A stretch of 64,000 bases of DNA, taken from NCBI GenBank assembly GCA_040217175.1, contig JAVJNT010000002.1, positions 62,001 through 126,000 of the forward strand. Direction: 5' to 3'. Shown here piece after piece: positions 25,308-33,544 of the stretch. Under the pieces are notes generated by a model, which was not told the origin of the DNA, searched no databases, and worked only from the letters and a program-made list of their open reading frames with translations. Position 1 is the first letter of the stretch. Each line of letters begins with the position of its first letter. A program made the translations under genes and the position numbers. The DNA comes from Phycisphaerales bacterium. Its GTDB lineage: Bacteria; Planctomycetota; Phycisphaerae; Phycisphaerales; UBA1924.

Positions 25308-26510
25308 TCAGTCGTCGCGCGCGATCGTCGTGATCGGCGGCTCGATCGGCAGGATCTTCACCAAGTCCATGTACGCCTCGTGGTGCGCCTGCACCTCGGT
25401 GAGCGAATCGCCCCCGGTCTTGTCGAGGAACGCGCGGGCGATCTCGAAGGCGACGACGTTCTCCATCACGACGCTGGCGGCCGAGACGGCGCACACGTCG
25501 CTGCGCTCGTAGTCGCTCTGCTGGGCTTCCTTGGTGTTCAGGTCGATGGACGGCATGCCGCGCAGGAGCGTGGAGATCGGCTTCATCGCACCCGTCACGA
25601 CCACCGGCTGGCCGTTGGTCATGCCGCCCTCGATTCCGCCCGCGTTGTTCGTGTCTCGCACGAAACCCAGCGAGGGCCCGTCGGCCTTCGACCGGTCGAA
25701 GCGGATCGGGTCGTGCACCTGCGAGCCGGGCAACTCGCTTACGCGGCGGCCCATACCCATCTCGACGCTCTTGAACGCCTGGATGCCCATGACGGCGTAG
25801 GCGATCCGGGCATCGAGCTTCAGCCGCCAATCAACACAACTGCCCAGCCCCGGAGGCATGCCGAAGACGTGCACCTCGCACAGCCCGCCGGCGGTGTCCT
25901 TGTCGACCTTGGCCTGACGGATGATGTCGATCTGCAACTTCGTTGCCTCGGCATCAGGGCAATACGTCTCGCTCGCGTCGCGGGCCTCGAGCAGCGCCGC
26001 GTGATCCTCCGGTCGGATCGCCGCCTCGGTGCGCGCCGTGCCGACGCTGCGGACGAAGCCGAACACGGAGATGCCGAAGAACCCCAGCAGGCCGCGGGCG
26101 AGCGCCCCCGCCGCCACGCGCGCCGCCGTCTCGCGGGCGCTCGCGCGCTCCAGCGTTCCCCGGCAATCGGTCGTCAGCCACTTGAGCGAGCCCGCCAGGT
26201 CGGCGTGGCCGGGCCTTGGGCGATAGACCGGCGGCGTGCGCTCGGCGTCGTCCATGCGCGAGTCCTTGTTGGCCACGCGCATCGCGATGGGCGAGCCCAG
26301 CGTCGTGCCCATGCGGACGCCGCTCAAGAACTCGATGGTGTCGGTCTCGATGCGCTGCCGCCCGCCACGTCCGTAGCCGCCCTGACGCCGTGCGAGCTCT
26401 CGGTTGATCGCGTCGGTATCGATCGGCACGCCCGCGGGCATCCCCGTCACGATCGTGAGCATGCCCGGGCCGTGGCTCTCTCCGGCGGTCTGGTAGTCGA
26501 GTGTCGGCAT
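25308..26510 (-). CDS. aroC: Chorismate synthase
   Basis: Last step of the shikimate pathway: converts 5-enolpyruvylshikimate-3-phosphate to chorismate using reduced FMN. 400 aa. Visible signatures: GESHGPGMLTIVTGMPAGVPID at the N-terminus, RRQGGYGRGGRQRIETDTIEFLSG, RPGHADLAGSLKW, the ASARETAARVAAGALAR block, and the late SNNAGGIEGGMTNGQP-like segment (here DTNNAGGIEGGMTNGQP). It belongs to the longer bacterial type. The ATG at 26510 gives the family-typical N-terminus; no strong ribosome site is seen. The gene lies 19 nt downstream of the spermidine-synthase-like gene and may be co-transcribed with it. Confidence 0.96.
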   Translation of the reverse strand: MPTLDYQTAGESHGPGMLTIVTGMPAGVPIDTDAINRELARRQGGYGRGGRQRIETDTIEFLSGVRMGTTLGSPIAMRVANKDSRMDDAERTPPVYRPRPGHADLAGSLKWLTTDCRGTLERASARETAARVAAGALARGLLGFFGISVFGFVRSVGTARTEAAIRPEDHAALLEARDASETYCPDAEATKLQIDIIRQAKVDKDTAGGLCEVHVFGMPPGLGSCVDWRLKLDARIAYAVMGIQAFKSVEMGMGRRVSELPGSQVHDPIRFDRSKADGPSLGFVRDTNNAGGIEGGMTNGQPVVVTGAMKPISTLLRGMPSIDLNTKEAQQSDYERSDVCAVSAASVVMENVVAFEIARAFLDKTGGDSLTEVQAHHEAYMDLVKILPIEPPITTIARDD

Positions 26511-26529
26511 CGAAGATGGTATGTGGGCC

Positions 26530-28791
26530 CTAGCCCTGCGGCGGCGCGCCGAGCACCGAGAGGATGTTGCTGCGATCGTCGGTCCAGAGTCGGAAGCCCT
26601 CGGGCGCCCGGGGCGGGCGCCACAGCGAGCGGCGGGCCAGCGGCTCGAGGTCGGCCGCATCGCGAGCGAGCATGACCCACGTGCTCGTGTACCGCCCGGT
26701 CTCCAGGCTCTCCTGCGGGTCTCGCACGTCGAAACGCATCGTGGCGAAGAGGCCGAGCTCCTCGGCCGCCCTGGCCACCACCGGCTCCAGGTCGAGGTAC
26801 ACGTTCGAGATGTGCACCGCCAGCACGCCGCCGTCGGACAGGTGCTCGAGGTAGCTCTCGAATGCCTCGAGCGTCAGCAGGTGCACGGGGATGGCGTCGG
26901 AGCTGAATGCGTCGAGCACGATTAGGTCGTACGGCTCGCCCTCGTGGGCCTCGAGCAGCAGCCGGCCGTCGCCGACGAAGTATTCGATGTCGTCCGCTCG
27001 GCTCTCGCTCAGGAAGGTGAAGTACCGCGGATCTGTGGCAATACGCACGACCGCGGGATCGATCTCGTAGGCGTGCATGGTCATGCCCGGTCGCCCGTAC
27101 GCGGCCAGGGCGCCGGTGCCGAGACCGACGAGCGCAACGCGGTCGAGGGCGCGGTGCTGCGTCTGGGCGGCCTGGCCATCGATGAGGGCAAACACGTCGG
27201 CGATCGGGCTCAGGTCGTGGTAGTAGGCCAGGGGCACGGGCACGCCGCCGCGGTCGACGCGTTGCAGGCCGTGGGCCGTCGAACCGTGGCGGAGCTGGTG
27301 CAGCGTGGCGATCGAGCCGTCACGCCAGCGGGTTCGGATCTCCTCGACCGTGTGCACGCCGAAGAAGGTGCGTTCGATGTACACGACGTCCGCCGGCCCG
27401 CGCCAGAAGCTGGCGGTCAGCAGCACGCCGCCGACGGCGAGCGCGAACGCCGCCGCGCGCGCGTGAACGACGTACAGCGCTACGGCGGGCAAGCCCACGG
27501 CAAGCGCCCGCTCCCACCAGGCAGCCGACGAGGACAGCGGCTGGAAGCCCAGCGCCCCCAATACGACCAGGATGCACACGAACCCCGCGATGATTGCGAA
27601 CCCGACCGCGATCTGCGTGGCCGGGCGATCGAGGCCCGCGTCCTTGTCCGAGGCGGTCCGTGATGGCAGCCCGGGGAGCGCCAGCATGGCCAAGGCGATC
27701 GCGATGGGGTACTCGAGCACGCGGTCGAACACCATCGGCGCGAGCAAGGCGTTGAATGCGCCGCCCAGCACCCCGCCGAGCGCCACGAGCAGGTAGAACT
27801 CGGTGAGGTGGCCCGCGTGCGGGCGCAGCGAGGCCAGCCGCTGGTGGCACAGCAGCGCGGCGAGCGTGAACGCGGCGACGTGCGCTCCGGCGACAGCGAC
27901 CAGCGGCTGGCGCGCATGCAGCAGAATGGCGACCACGACGCCGACGACCGCGATGGGCGTCAGCCTGGCTACCCAGCGGTCGAGGCCGGGCCTGCGCACG
28001 CCGAAGGCAACGATGAACGTGAGCAGATAGAGCGCCAGCGGTACGACCCACAGCAGCGGCGCGGCGGCCACGTCCGTCGTCAGGTGCTGCGTCACGCCCA
28101 GCATGAGGCTCGACGGCACGAACGCGAGACCGACCCAGGCCAGTCGGCGAGGCCAGGCGATCGGCTCGACGGGCGCTTCGCTCGACTCAACCCGCGGCCC
28201 ACGCGTGCGCCGAGCCGCGAACGCGCCGCCGATGCCGAGCAGCACGACGAGCGCGACGTAGCCGGCGGACCACCACGTGCGCTGCTGCTCGAGGCTCAGC
28301 AGCGGCTCGAGCACGAAGGGATAGGCGAGCAGCCCGAGCATGCTGCCCGCGTTGCTCGCGGCATACAGGGGGTAGGGGTCGGCCGCGAGCGGGTGGTCCG
28401 TTCTGGAGATCCACTTCTGCACGAGCGGCGACACCGACGACAGCACGAGATAGGGTGCGCCCACGGCCAGGGCGAGGGCGGCCATGACCCACAATGCCGG
28501 CGGGCCGTCGGGCGTGCCCGAGGGCAGCACCAATGGCAACGCAAGGACCGCCAGCGCCGCCAGCACGACGTGCACCCCGATTGCCAGACGCGGGGCCCGA
28601 TGCCCGGCCAGACCCAAAAGGTGGGCCGAGAGGTAGCCCAGCAACAGCCCGGATTGAAAGAAGAGCATGGCCGCCGTCCATACCGCCGGGCTGCCGCCCA
28701 GGCGAGGCAGCAGCATGCGGGCGAGCATGGGCTGCACGCAGAAGAGCAGGGCGGCTGCTACGAAGATGGCGATGGCGTACAGCGCAAGCAT
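26530..28791 (-). CDS. Fused MFS-type membrane/spermidine synthase-like protein
   Basis: A 753-aa protein with two halves. The first ~480 residues hold about 12-14 hydrophobic helices. The second half is a class I Rossmann methyltransferase fold of the polyamine aminopropyltransferase type: VALVGLGTGALAAYG (SAM-like glycine loop), YEIDPAVVRIA, GDGRLLLEAHEGEPYDLIVLDAFSSDAIP and SDGGVLAVHISN. Such fusions are widespread in Deltaproteobacteria and planctomycetes, but their reaction is unproven; true spermidine synthesis is not assured. The start ATG at 28791 is chosen because it begins the hydrophobic N-terminal helix (ALYAIAIFVAAALLFCVQP); GAGGGGGG lies about 13 nt upstream. Transcribed before aroC. 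Confidence 0.85.
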   Translation of the reverse strand: MLALYAIAIFVAAALLFCVQPMLARMLLPRLGGSPAVWTAAMLFFQSGLLLGYLSAHLLGLAGHRAPRLAIGVHVVLAALAVLALPLVLPSGTPDGPPALWVMAALALAVGAPYLVLSSVSPLVQKWISRTDHPLAADPYPLYAASNAGSMLGLLAYPFVLEPLLSLEQQRTWWSAGYVALVVLLGIGGAFAARRTRGPRVESSEAPVEPIAWPRRLAWVGLAFVPSSLMLGVTQHLTTDVAAAPLLWVVPLALYLLTFIVAFGVRRPGLDRWVARLTPIAVVGVVVAILLHARQPLVAVAGAHVAAFTLAALLCHQRLASLRPHAGHLTEFYLLVALGGVLGGAFNALLAPMVFDRVLEYPIAIALAMLALPGLPSRTASDKDAGLDRPATQIAVGFAIIAGFVCILVVLGALGFQPLSSSAAWWERALAVGLPAVALYVVHARAAAFALAVGGVLLTASFWRGPADVVYIERTFFGVHTVEEIRTRWRDGSIATLHQLRHGSTAHGLQRVDRGGVPVPLAYYHDLSPIADVFALIDGQAAQTQHRALDRVALVGLGTGALAAYGRPGMTMHAYEIDPAVVRIATDPRYFTFLSESRADDIEYFVGDGRLLLEAHEGEPYDLIVLDAFSSDAIPVHLLTLEAFESYLEHLSDGGVLAVHISNVYLDLEPVVARAAEELGLFATMRFDVRDPQESLETGRYTSTWVMLARDAADLEPLARRSLWRPPRAPEGFRLWTDDRSNILSVLGAPPQG

Positions 28792-28939
28792 GCGGGTGCA
28801 ACCCCCCTCGGGGGCTGATGGTACCGCCCGAGGGCGTCTGGGCTGCCTCGCCGGACGTCCCACGATCGCGGGGGCGATTCGCGGCCCGGCCGAAACGCCG
28901 CGCCGGTGCGACCCCTATGCAGGCACGGGGAGCCCTGCG

Positions 28940-30034
28940 GTGTCTACGAGTGCCTTCATCCAGACGTCGTCGAAGCTCCTCGGAGCCTGGGCCGTCGTCC
29001 TCGGCATGGTCGCCGTCCTTGCATCTGCATCGCGAGCGACCGCCGGCCCGCTTCCCGAGCACTGGGTGGCCGATGGGTGCGACTGGGTCGTGCACGTCGA
29101 TGCCGAGCGGCTCCGAGAGGCCGAAGCGCTCCAGCCCATCTTCGATGCGTTGGTCTCCTCGGCCTGGGGCGCGACGCTGAGCGACATGGGCATCGACGCG
29201 CGGATGGACCTGACCGACATCACGATGTTCGGCACCATCACCCGCGGGCCCGACGCGAAGGGCCAGACCACGACCATGCTCCAGGGCGGATCTGCGCTGC
29301 GCGACGCGATCCAGCAGCACGTTGCCGATCACGATGGATTTCCCTTGCTCTTGCGTCCTGCCCGTAAGACCGACGGCCGGGGAATCTCCGCGTGGACGAT
29401 CGAGTCGCTTTCGGTGCACGTGGCACTCGTGCCCGTGGGATCTACCGGTTCGGGCGAGCTCGTCGCGGTGCTCTCGGACCATTCCGACCGGCTGCAGGCC
29501 TGCATCGATCTCGTCATTCGAGGCTCGCGCGAAGAGCCGCCGAGCCCAGAGAAAGCCGACGAGGTCGCGTCGGCGGGCGATGAGAGCCCGCCCGGGTGCG
29601 TCATCGTGGTGCGAGCCAACGATCTTGACTGTGCCCACCCACCGCTGAGTTCGGCATTGCTCGCGTCAGCCAGCGCGATCCACGGCTATCTGGGGTATCG
29701 CCAAGAGGCCGATCGGACCGTGGTCTTCGCCCGGCTGCGGGTCGATGGGGGCGAGCAGGCCGACGGCGATCGCATGGTCGTGTCGCTCAACAACATGGTC
29801 GAATTCTGGACGCACGGCGCCCGCCGGATGGCCGCCGAGGCCCCGGCTCTGCAGGCCATGGTCGACCTGGTCGGCTCGGGCACCGTGTCGCGCGACGGCC
29901 GGACCGTGGAGCTGGCGATGCAGAACGCGATCGCGGCGACTTCGGCCCCGCCGGAACCTGAAGAGGACGACGGCGACGAGCGACTCGCGGGCGTTTCCGA
30001 CGAGCCGGAGGGCTCGATGCCCAACGACCGATAA
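28940..30034 (+). CDS. Secreted protein of unknown function upstream of an ECF sigma factor
   Basis: A 364-aa exported protein, not recognised. The GTG at 28940 (GGGGAG 7 nt upstream) begins a signal peptide whose hydrophobic core is LGAWAVVLGMVAVLASAS. The mature part opens PEHWVADGCDWVVHVDAERL and continues as an alternating alpha/beta chain with acidic patches. The last 30 residues are Glu/Asp-rich and probably disordered. The repeated pattern of a substrate-quantity domain seen in some planctomycete surface proteins is suggested but not demonstrable. It is 97 nt before the sigma factor gene, with an inverted repeat between them. It is divergent from the spermidine-synthase-like gene. Confidence 0.7.
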   Translation: MSTSAFIQTSSKLLGAWAVVLGMVAVLASASRATAGPLPEHWVADGCDWVVHVDAERLREAEALQPIFDALVSSAWGATLSDMGIDARMDLTDITMFGTITRGPDAKGQTTTMLQGGSALRDAIQQHVADHDGFPLLLRPARKTDGRGISAWTIESLSVHVALVPVGSTGSGELVAVLSDHSDRLQACIDLVIRGSREEPPSPEKADEVASAGDESPPGCVIVVRANDLDCAHPPLSSALLASASAIHGYLGYRQEADRTVVFARLRVDGGEQADGDRMVVSLNNMVEFWTHGARRMAAEAPALQAMVDLVGSGTVSRDGRTVELAMQNAIAATSAPPEPEEDDGDERLAGVSDEPEGSMPNDR

Positions 30035-30084
30035 GCCCATTCCTGGGTGGACGCCGTCGGTATGAACGGAAATTTAAGGATAAC

Positions 30085-30106
30085 CCCAAGCATGCAACCG
30101 CTTGGG
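30085..30106 (+). terminator. Inverted repeat with T tract: terminator or operator
   Basis: CCCAAGC, an 8-nt loop and GCTTGGG, followed by ATTTT. It lies 50 nt after the secreted-protein stop and 26 nt before the sigma factor start, so it could equally act as an attenuator or an operator for the sigma gene. Confidence 0.5.
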
Positions 30107-30131
30107 ATTTTGGCACGGATGCGTTAACCTG

Positions 30132-30803
30132 ATGGCAATGTCCGCGTCCGTTGCTGGCCCCATTCCGTTCGAAGCCCCGCTGCACGGGCGGCCCGGCGTA
30201 CCGGTCGACAACCTGAGCGATCAGGAGCTGTCTGAACTGGCCAAGGAAGGGTCGGTCGCTGCGTACAACGTGCTCGTGACCCGCTATCAGGACCGCGTCT
30301 ATCGCTTCCTGCTCCGGCGGACGGGCTCGTCGGCCGAGGCCGAGGACGTCGCCCAGGACACGTTCCTGCGTGCCTGGCAGAAGCTGCACACCTACGAGCC
30401 CGAGCGCCCGCTGGCGCCGTGGCTGCTGACGATCGCCGCTCGGTTGGCCGCGTCGGCGGCTCGACGCCGCGCCCGCGTGCGCGTCGCGCCCGAGTCGGCC
30501 ATCGGCTACGTCGATGCCGCGGCTCCGAGCCTCGAGCCGGCCAATCCCGACGCGGGTCACGATCGCAAGCGGATCTGGAAGATCGCCGAATCGGTGCTGA
30601 ATCGCGACCAGCTCACGGCCGTGTGGCTCCGGTACGTCGAGGGCCTGAGCCCCGCACAGATCGCCCGCGTGATGGACAAGTCGGGCGTGGCGGTCCGGGT
30701 CATGCTGCTGCGTTCGCGGAACGTCTTGGGCGAGGCCCTCCGTGAGCGTGCGGTCGACATCGCGTCGCCCCATAAGGACATTCCCGCAAAGAATTCGCAC
30801 TGA
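30132..30803 (+). CDS. ECF-type RNA polymerase sigma factor
   Basis: A sigma-70 family group 4 factor of 223 aa. Region 2 carries YNVLVTRYQDRVYRFLLRR and AEDVAQDTFLRAWQKLHTY (about residues 42-95). Region 4 carries LTAVWLRYVEGLSPAQIARVMDKSGVAVRVMLLRSRNVL (about 160-200), in place of the more usual RGxSxxEIA. The start is ambiguous: ATG 30132 or ATG 30138, in the same frame, neither with a clear ribosome site. The following gene encodes a one-TM protein and could be its regulator, as anti-sigma factors normally sit immediately downstream. Confidence 0.85.
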   Translation: MAMSASVAGPIPFEAPLHGRPGVPVDNLSDQELSELAKEGSVAAYNVLVTRYQDRVYRFLLRRTGSSAEAEDVAQDTFLRAWQKLHTYEPERPLAPWLLTIAARLAASAARRRARVRVAPESAIGYVDAAAPSLEPANPDAGHDRKRIWKIAESVLNRDQLTAVWLRYVEGLSPAQIARVMDKSGVAVRVMLLRSRNVLGEALRERAVDIASPHKDIPAKNSH

Positions 30804-30862
30804 ATCGTGGGAGCGTCGCGGAAACTCCGATTCAGGAGGAACCCGCGTTACGCTCGACCCCG

Positions 30863-31498
30863 ATGGAGCGAATACTGAGCAGGAGTAGCATCGATCTCGT
30901 GAGCCGCCCGAAGCACCATTCCGCATCTCCCAGCCGTCACCGGCACAAGGCCGTGAGCCGTCGGATCGAGTCGCTGCTGCGCGACCCGAAGGGCTGGCCC
31001 AGCGAGAAGGCGCCGCTGCGGGTGCGGGCCGGAGTGATGTCGAACCTGGCCGCCCAGCGGCAGGCCGATGCCCGGGGCGAACGCGTCACGATGTACCGCG
31101 ATGGTCGGTGGTCGAACCGCAAGCTCGAATTCTCGCTGCGTCCGCCGCTGGCTGCCGCCGCGGTCATCGCGATGATCGTGTCGGCCGCCGTGCACTTCAT
31201 GGGCGGCACCGAAGCATGGCAGCCGTGGGCCGACGGCCTCGCGAATCGCTTCTACGAAGTTGATGGCGGCAACGCACGGTTCAACGGTTCTTCGTTTGCC
31301 AACGCAGGCGATCAGGCTCCGAGCATGCTGCCCGGACAGGACGAGGCCGCCGCGCTCCGCTCGGACGTGGATCGCTTCCGCGCGCACCTGACCGGCAGGA
31401 TCCCGATGCGCGAGACCGAGACGAGGCCGTCGCGTGACTCGCGTCGCGAACCCCCACCGCCGAGCCGGCGAAACGGCCCCGATCCCGCGTCGTCCTGA
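30863..31498 (+). CDS. Single-pass membrane protein, possible sigma-factor partner
   Basis: 211 aa, unrecognised. A basic cytoplasmic N-terminus (about 95 residues, rich in Arg, Lys, Ser) precedes one TM helix near 97-113 (PPLAAAAVIAMIVSAAVHFM). A periplasmic tail ends in a Pro/Arg-rich stretch. Position after an ECF sigma gene and topology fit an anti-sigma factor, but no HxxxCxxC zinc motif of the ZAS type is present, so this is inference. Start uncertain: ATG 30863 or a GTG at 30899; an AGGAGG lies 22 nt upstream of the first. Convergent with pyrD. Confidence 0.6.
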   Translation: MERILSRSSIDLVSRPKHHSASPSRHRHKAVSRRIESLLRDPKGWPSEKAPLRVRAGVMSNLAAQRQADARGERVTMYRDGRWSNRKLEFSLRPPLAAAAVIAMIVSAAVHFMGGTEAWQPWADGLANRFYEVDGGNARFNGSSFANAGDQAPSMLPGQDEAAALRSDVDRFRAHLTGRIPMRETETRPSRDSRREPPPPSRRNGPDPASS

Positions 31499-31511
31499 CG
31501 CGTCCTCAAAC

Positions 31512-32477
31512 TCAATCGAGTTCGACGGCTCCGACCAGTTCGGTGAGCTTGATGGCGCCCATGCGCTCGGTCCAGCGCTGCAGGCCCTTGTAGATGCGAG
31601 CCGGGCAGCTCGGATCGGCCATCGCGCCCGTGCCGACGCCAACGGCCGAGGCACCGGCGAGCACGAACTCGGCGGCCTCGCGCCAATTCGTGACGCCGCC
31701 CAGCCCGATGATGGGCACGCCCTCGTCTCTGGCGATGGACCGGTAGGCGTCGTGGATGAGCTTGACGACGATGGCGTGCACCGCGGGCCCCGACAGCCCG
31801 CCGGTGGTGTTCGTGATGCGCGGCCTGCGCGTTTGCACGTCGATCGCCATCGCTGGGGTCGTGTTCGCAAGGCACAGCACGTCGGCACCCGGGCGTTCAT
31901 TCGGCCCTCCGGGTCGGCCGAGGGCCTCGATCGCTGACCTCGCGACGGCCACGATGCCCGGCATGCCGGCGGCGATCGGCGGCAGCTTAACGATGAGCGG
32001 CTTGCTGGGCAGCGCGGCGCGTGCGGCGGCGACGAGGTCGGACAGCGCTGCCGGATCGACGCCGAAGTCGGCGCCGCCGTGCACGTTGGGGCACGAGACG
32101 TTGAGCTCGACCGCGTCGACGCCGTCGAGCCCGTCCATCTCGGCGACGACGCGGACGTATCCGTCGATGGTGTCGCCGGCGACCGAGCCGATGAGCCGGA
32201 CGTCGTTTCGCGCGAGCTTGTGGCTGGGCGCGACGTGCTCGGCAAACCGATCGATGCCGGTGTTGGCCAGCCCGATGGCGTTGAGCATGCCGCCACGCAG
32301 GGGCACCATGCGCCACGTCGGGTGGCCCTCGCGCGGCTGGGCGGTGATCGACTTGCTGGTGACAGCGCCCAAGACCCGTGACGGCAGCACGTCGAGGATC
32401 TCGTCGGCATAGCCGGCGGTGCCCGCGGCGAGGATGATGGGGCTCTGGAGTTCGAGGCCGGCTAGGTCGACGGCCAT
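31512..32477 (-). CDS. pyrD: Dihydroorotate dehydrogenase, class 1B-like
   Basis: Oxidises dihydroorotate to orotate in pyrimidine synthesis using FMN. 321 aa from the ATG at 32477 (AAGGGG upstream); a TTG at 32552 would add an unconserved Pro-rich leader. Visible: ILAAGTAGY, the lysine in VTSKSITAQPREG, NAIGLAN near the active site, ELNVSCPNVHGG with the catalytic Cys characteristic of class 1 (class 2 has Ser), LIVKLPP, and the phosphate-binding IIGLGGVTNWREAAEFVLAGASAVGVGT. Class 1B enzymes pair with the iron-sulfur subunit PyrK, which is not in this window. Confidence 0.93.
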   Translation of the reverse strand: MAVDLAGLELQSPIILAAGTAGYADEILDVLPSRVLGAVTSKSITAQPREGHPTWRMVPLRGGMLNAIGLANTGIDRFAEHVAPSHKLARNDVRLIGSVAGDTIDGYVRVVAEMDGLDGVDAVELNVSCPNVHGGADFGVDPAALSDLVAAARAALPSKPLIVKLPPIAAGMPGIVAVARSAIEALGRPGGPNERPGADVLCLANTTPAMAIDVQTRRPRITNTTGGLSGPAVHAIVVKLIHDAYRSIARDEGVPIIGLGGVTNWREAAEFVLAGASAVGVGTGAMADPSCPARIYKGLQRWTERMGAIKLTELVGAVELD

Positions 32478-32597
32478 GGGCCCCTTGGGCGGTGGCCCCT
32501 GGGGCGCTGGCTCGGGCTGACGCGTCGATTCGGATGGGTCGGGCACGTTCAAGTGTTCGCACCCGGGGGCATCGCGGCTACCGCGCTCGGCTGGGCG

Positions 32598-33407
32598 TCA
32601 GGAACGATCGACTCCGGTGCGACGGAAGCCGGTGAGCAGGCCGGGCCGGGCCGAACGCTGGGCCTCGGGCTCGCGGTCGAAGCTCGCGCTGGGCAGGGCC
32701 TCGATGGCCTCGGCCGCCGTGTCGAAGCCGTTGATCGGATCGAGCCCCTGGGCAAAGAACTCGTCCCACGCCGGGTCGAGCCGACGCACGAGCTTGCTGG
32801 CGGGCAGGCCCACGGTTGCGGCGTCGTGACCGGTGAGACAGGTAAAACCCAGCTCGACGACGCTGCGGATCTCGTCGCGCTGCATCTCGGTCGAAAAGCC
32901 GCGAAGCCCCTCGAGCGTGCGCGCGACGCCGAGCATCTCGATGGTGGCGCTGCCCCGGCGGTCGACCAGGACGTCGCGGGCCCGGACGGTGCCGTGGTGC
33001 ACGAGCTTCTCGTGGGCGGCGTCGAGGCCGTCGAGGACCTGACGCAGCAGGCGATCGGTCTCGCCCGGTTCCATGTGGCCGCCCTTTTCGGCGAGCAGCG
33101 AGTCGAGGTCGATCAGGCCGTCCTGGTGCCCGGTGTAGGGCGTGACGGCGCAGGGCTGGTGGACGATGCCCAGCAGCAGCTTCTGGACCGGCAGCACGTG
33201 CCGGTTGTCGATCATGCGGATGTTGTCGACCGCGCGCCGCAGCACCGCCACCTGGGCGTCGTCGGGTCGGATCGGAAACAGGTGCAGGACCTTCGCGTCG
33301 CGACCGCCGGGCTCCATCGCGAGTAGGCGTCGGGCGATCGGCGATTCGGGGAGTTCGCGCGTGATGGTGTAGTCACCGAATCGCACGCGAGGCTGGGTTT
33401 CGCCCAT
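32598..33407 (-). CDS. Protein pseudokinase
   Basis: A 269-aa cytosolic protein with a protein-kinase-like layout. A first lobe begins GDYTITRELPES and contains KVLHLFPI in the place of the VAIK strand. A second lobe has a helix LRQVLDGLDAAHEKLVHHG, then VRARDVLVD in place of the catalytic loop, and IEMLGVARTLEGL in place of the Mg-binding loop. Aligned with HRDLKPENILV and DFGIAR, both the catalytic Asp and the Mg-binding Asp are missing (Thr and Met instead), so phosphotransfer is unlikely. The end (FAQGLDPINGFDTAAEAIEAL) matches the closing helices of bacterial kinases. No anchor is seen. It probably regulates a partner by binding. Confidence 0.7.
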   Translation of the reverse strand: MGETQPRVRFGDYTITRELPESPIARRLLAMEPGGRDAKVLHLFPIRPDDAQVAVLRRAVDNIRMIDNRHVLPVQKLLLGIVHQPCAVTPYTGHQDGLIDLDSLLAEKGGHMEPGETDRLLRQVLDGLDAAHEKLVHHGTVRARDVLVDRRGSATIEMLGVARTLEGLRGFSTEMQRDEIRSVVELGFTCLTGHDAATVGLPASKLVRRLDPAWDEFFAQGLDPINGFDTAAEAIEALPSASFDREPEAQRSARPGLLTGFRRTGVDRS

Positions 33408-33524
33408 CAGTGGGGATCCTCTGTTGGCACGACGCGTCGAACGACGCAGCCGGGCCCGGACTCCGAGCTAGTCTCAATGATAGCTCGCGGGCTAGGTCGG
33501 CAATTCCGGCGCGGGATCACCACA

Positions 33525-33543
33525 AACGGTCCGCATAACCGTT
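33525..33543 (-). terminator. Weak hairpin after the epimerase gene
   Basis: A 6-bp stem AACGGT/ACCGTT with a 7-nt loop, immediately after the stop of the gene ending at 33545 (minus strand), followed by TTTGTGG. A plausible but weak terminator. Confidence 0.4.
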
Positions 33544-33544
33544 C

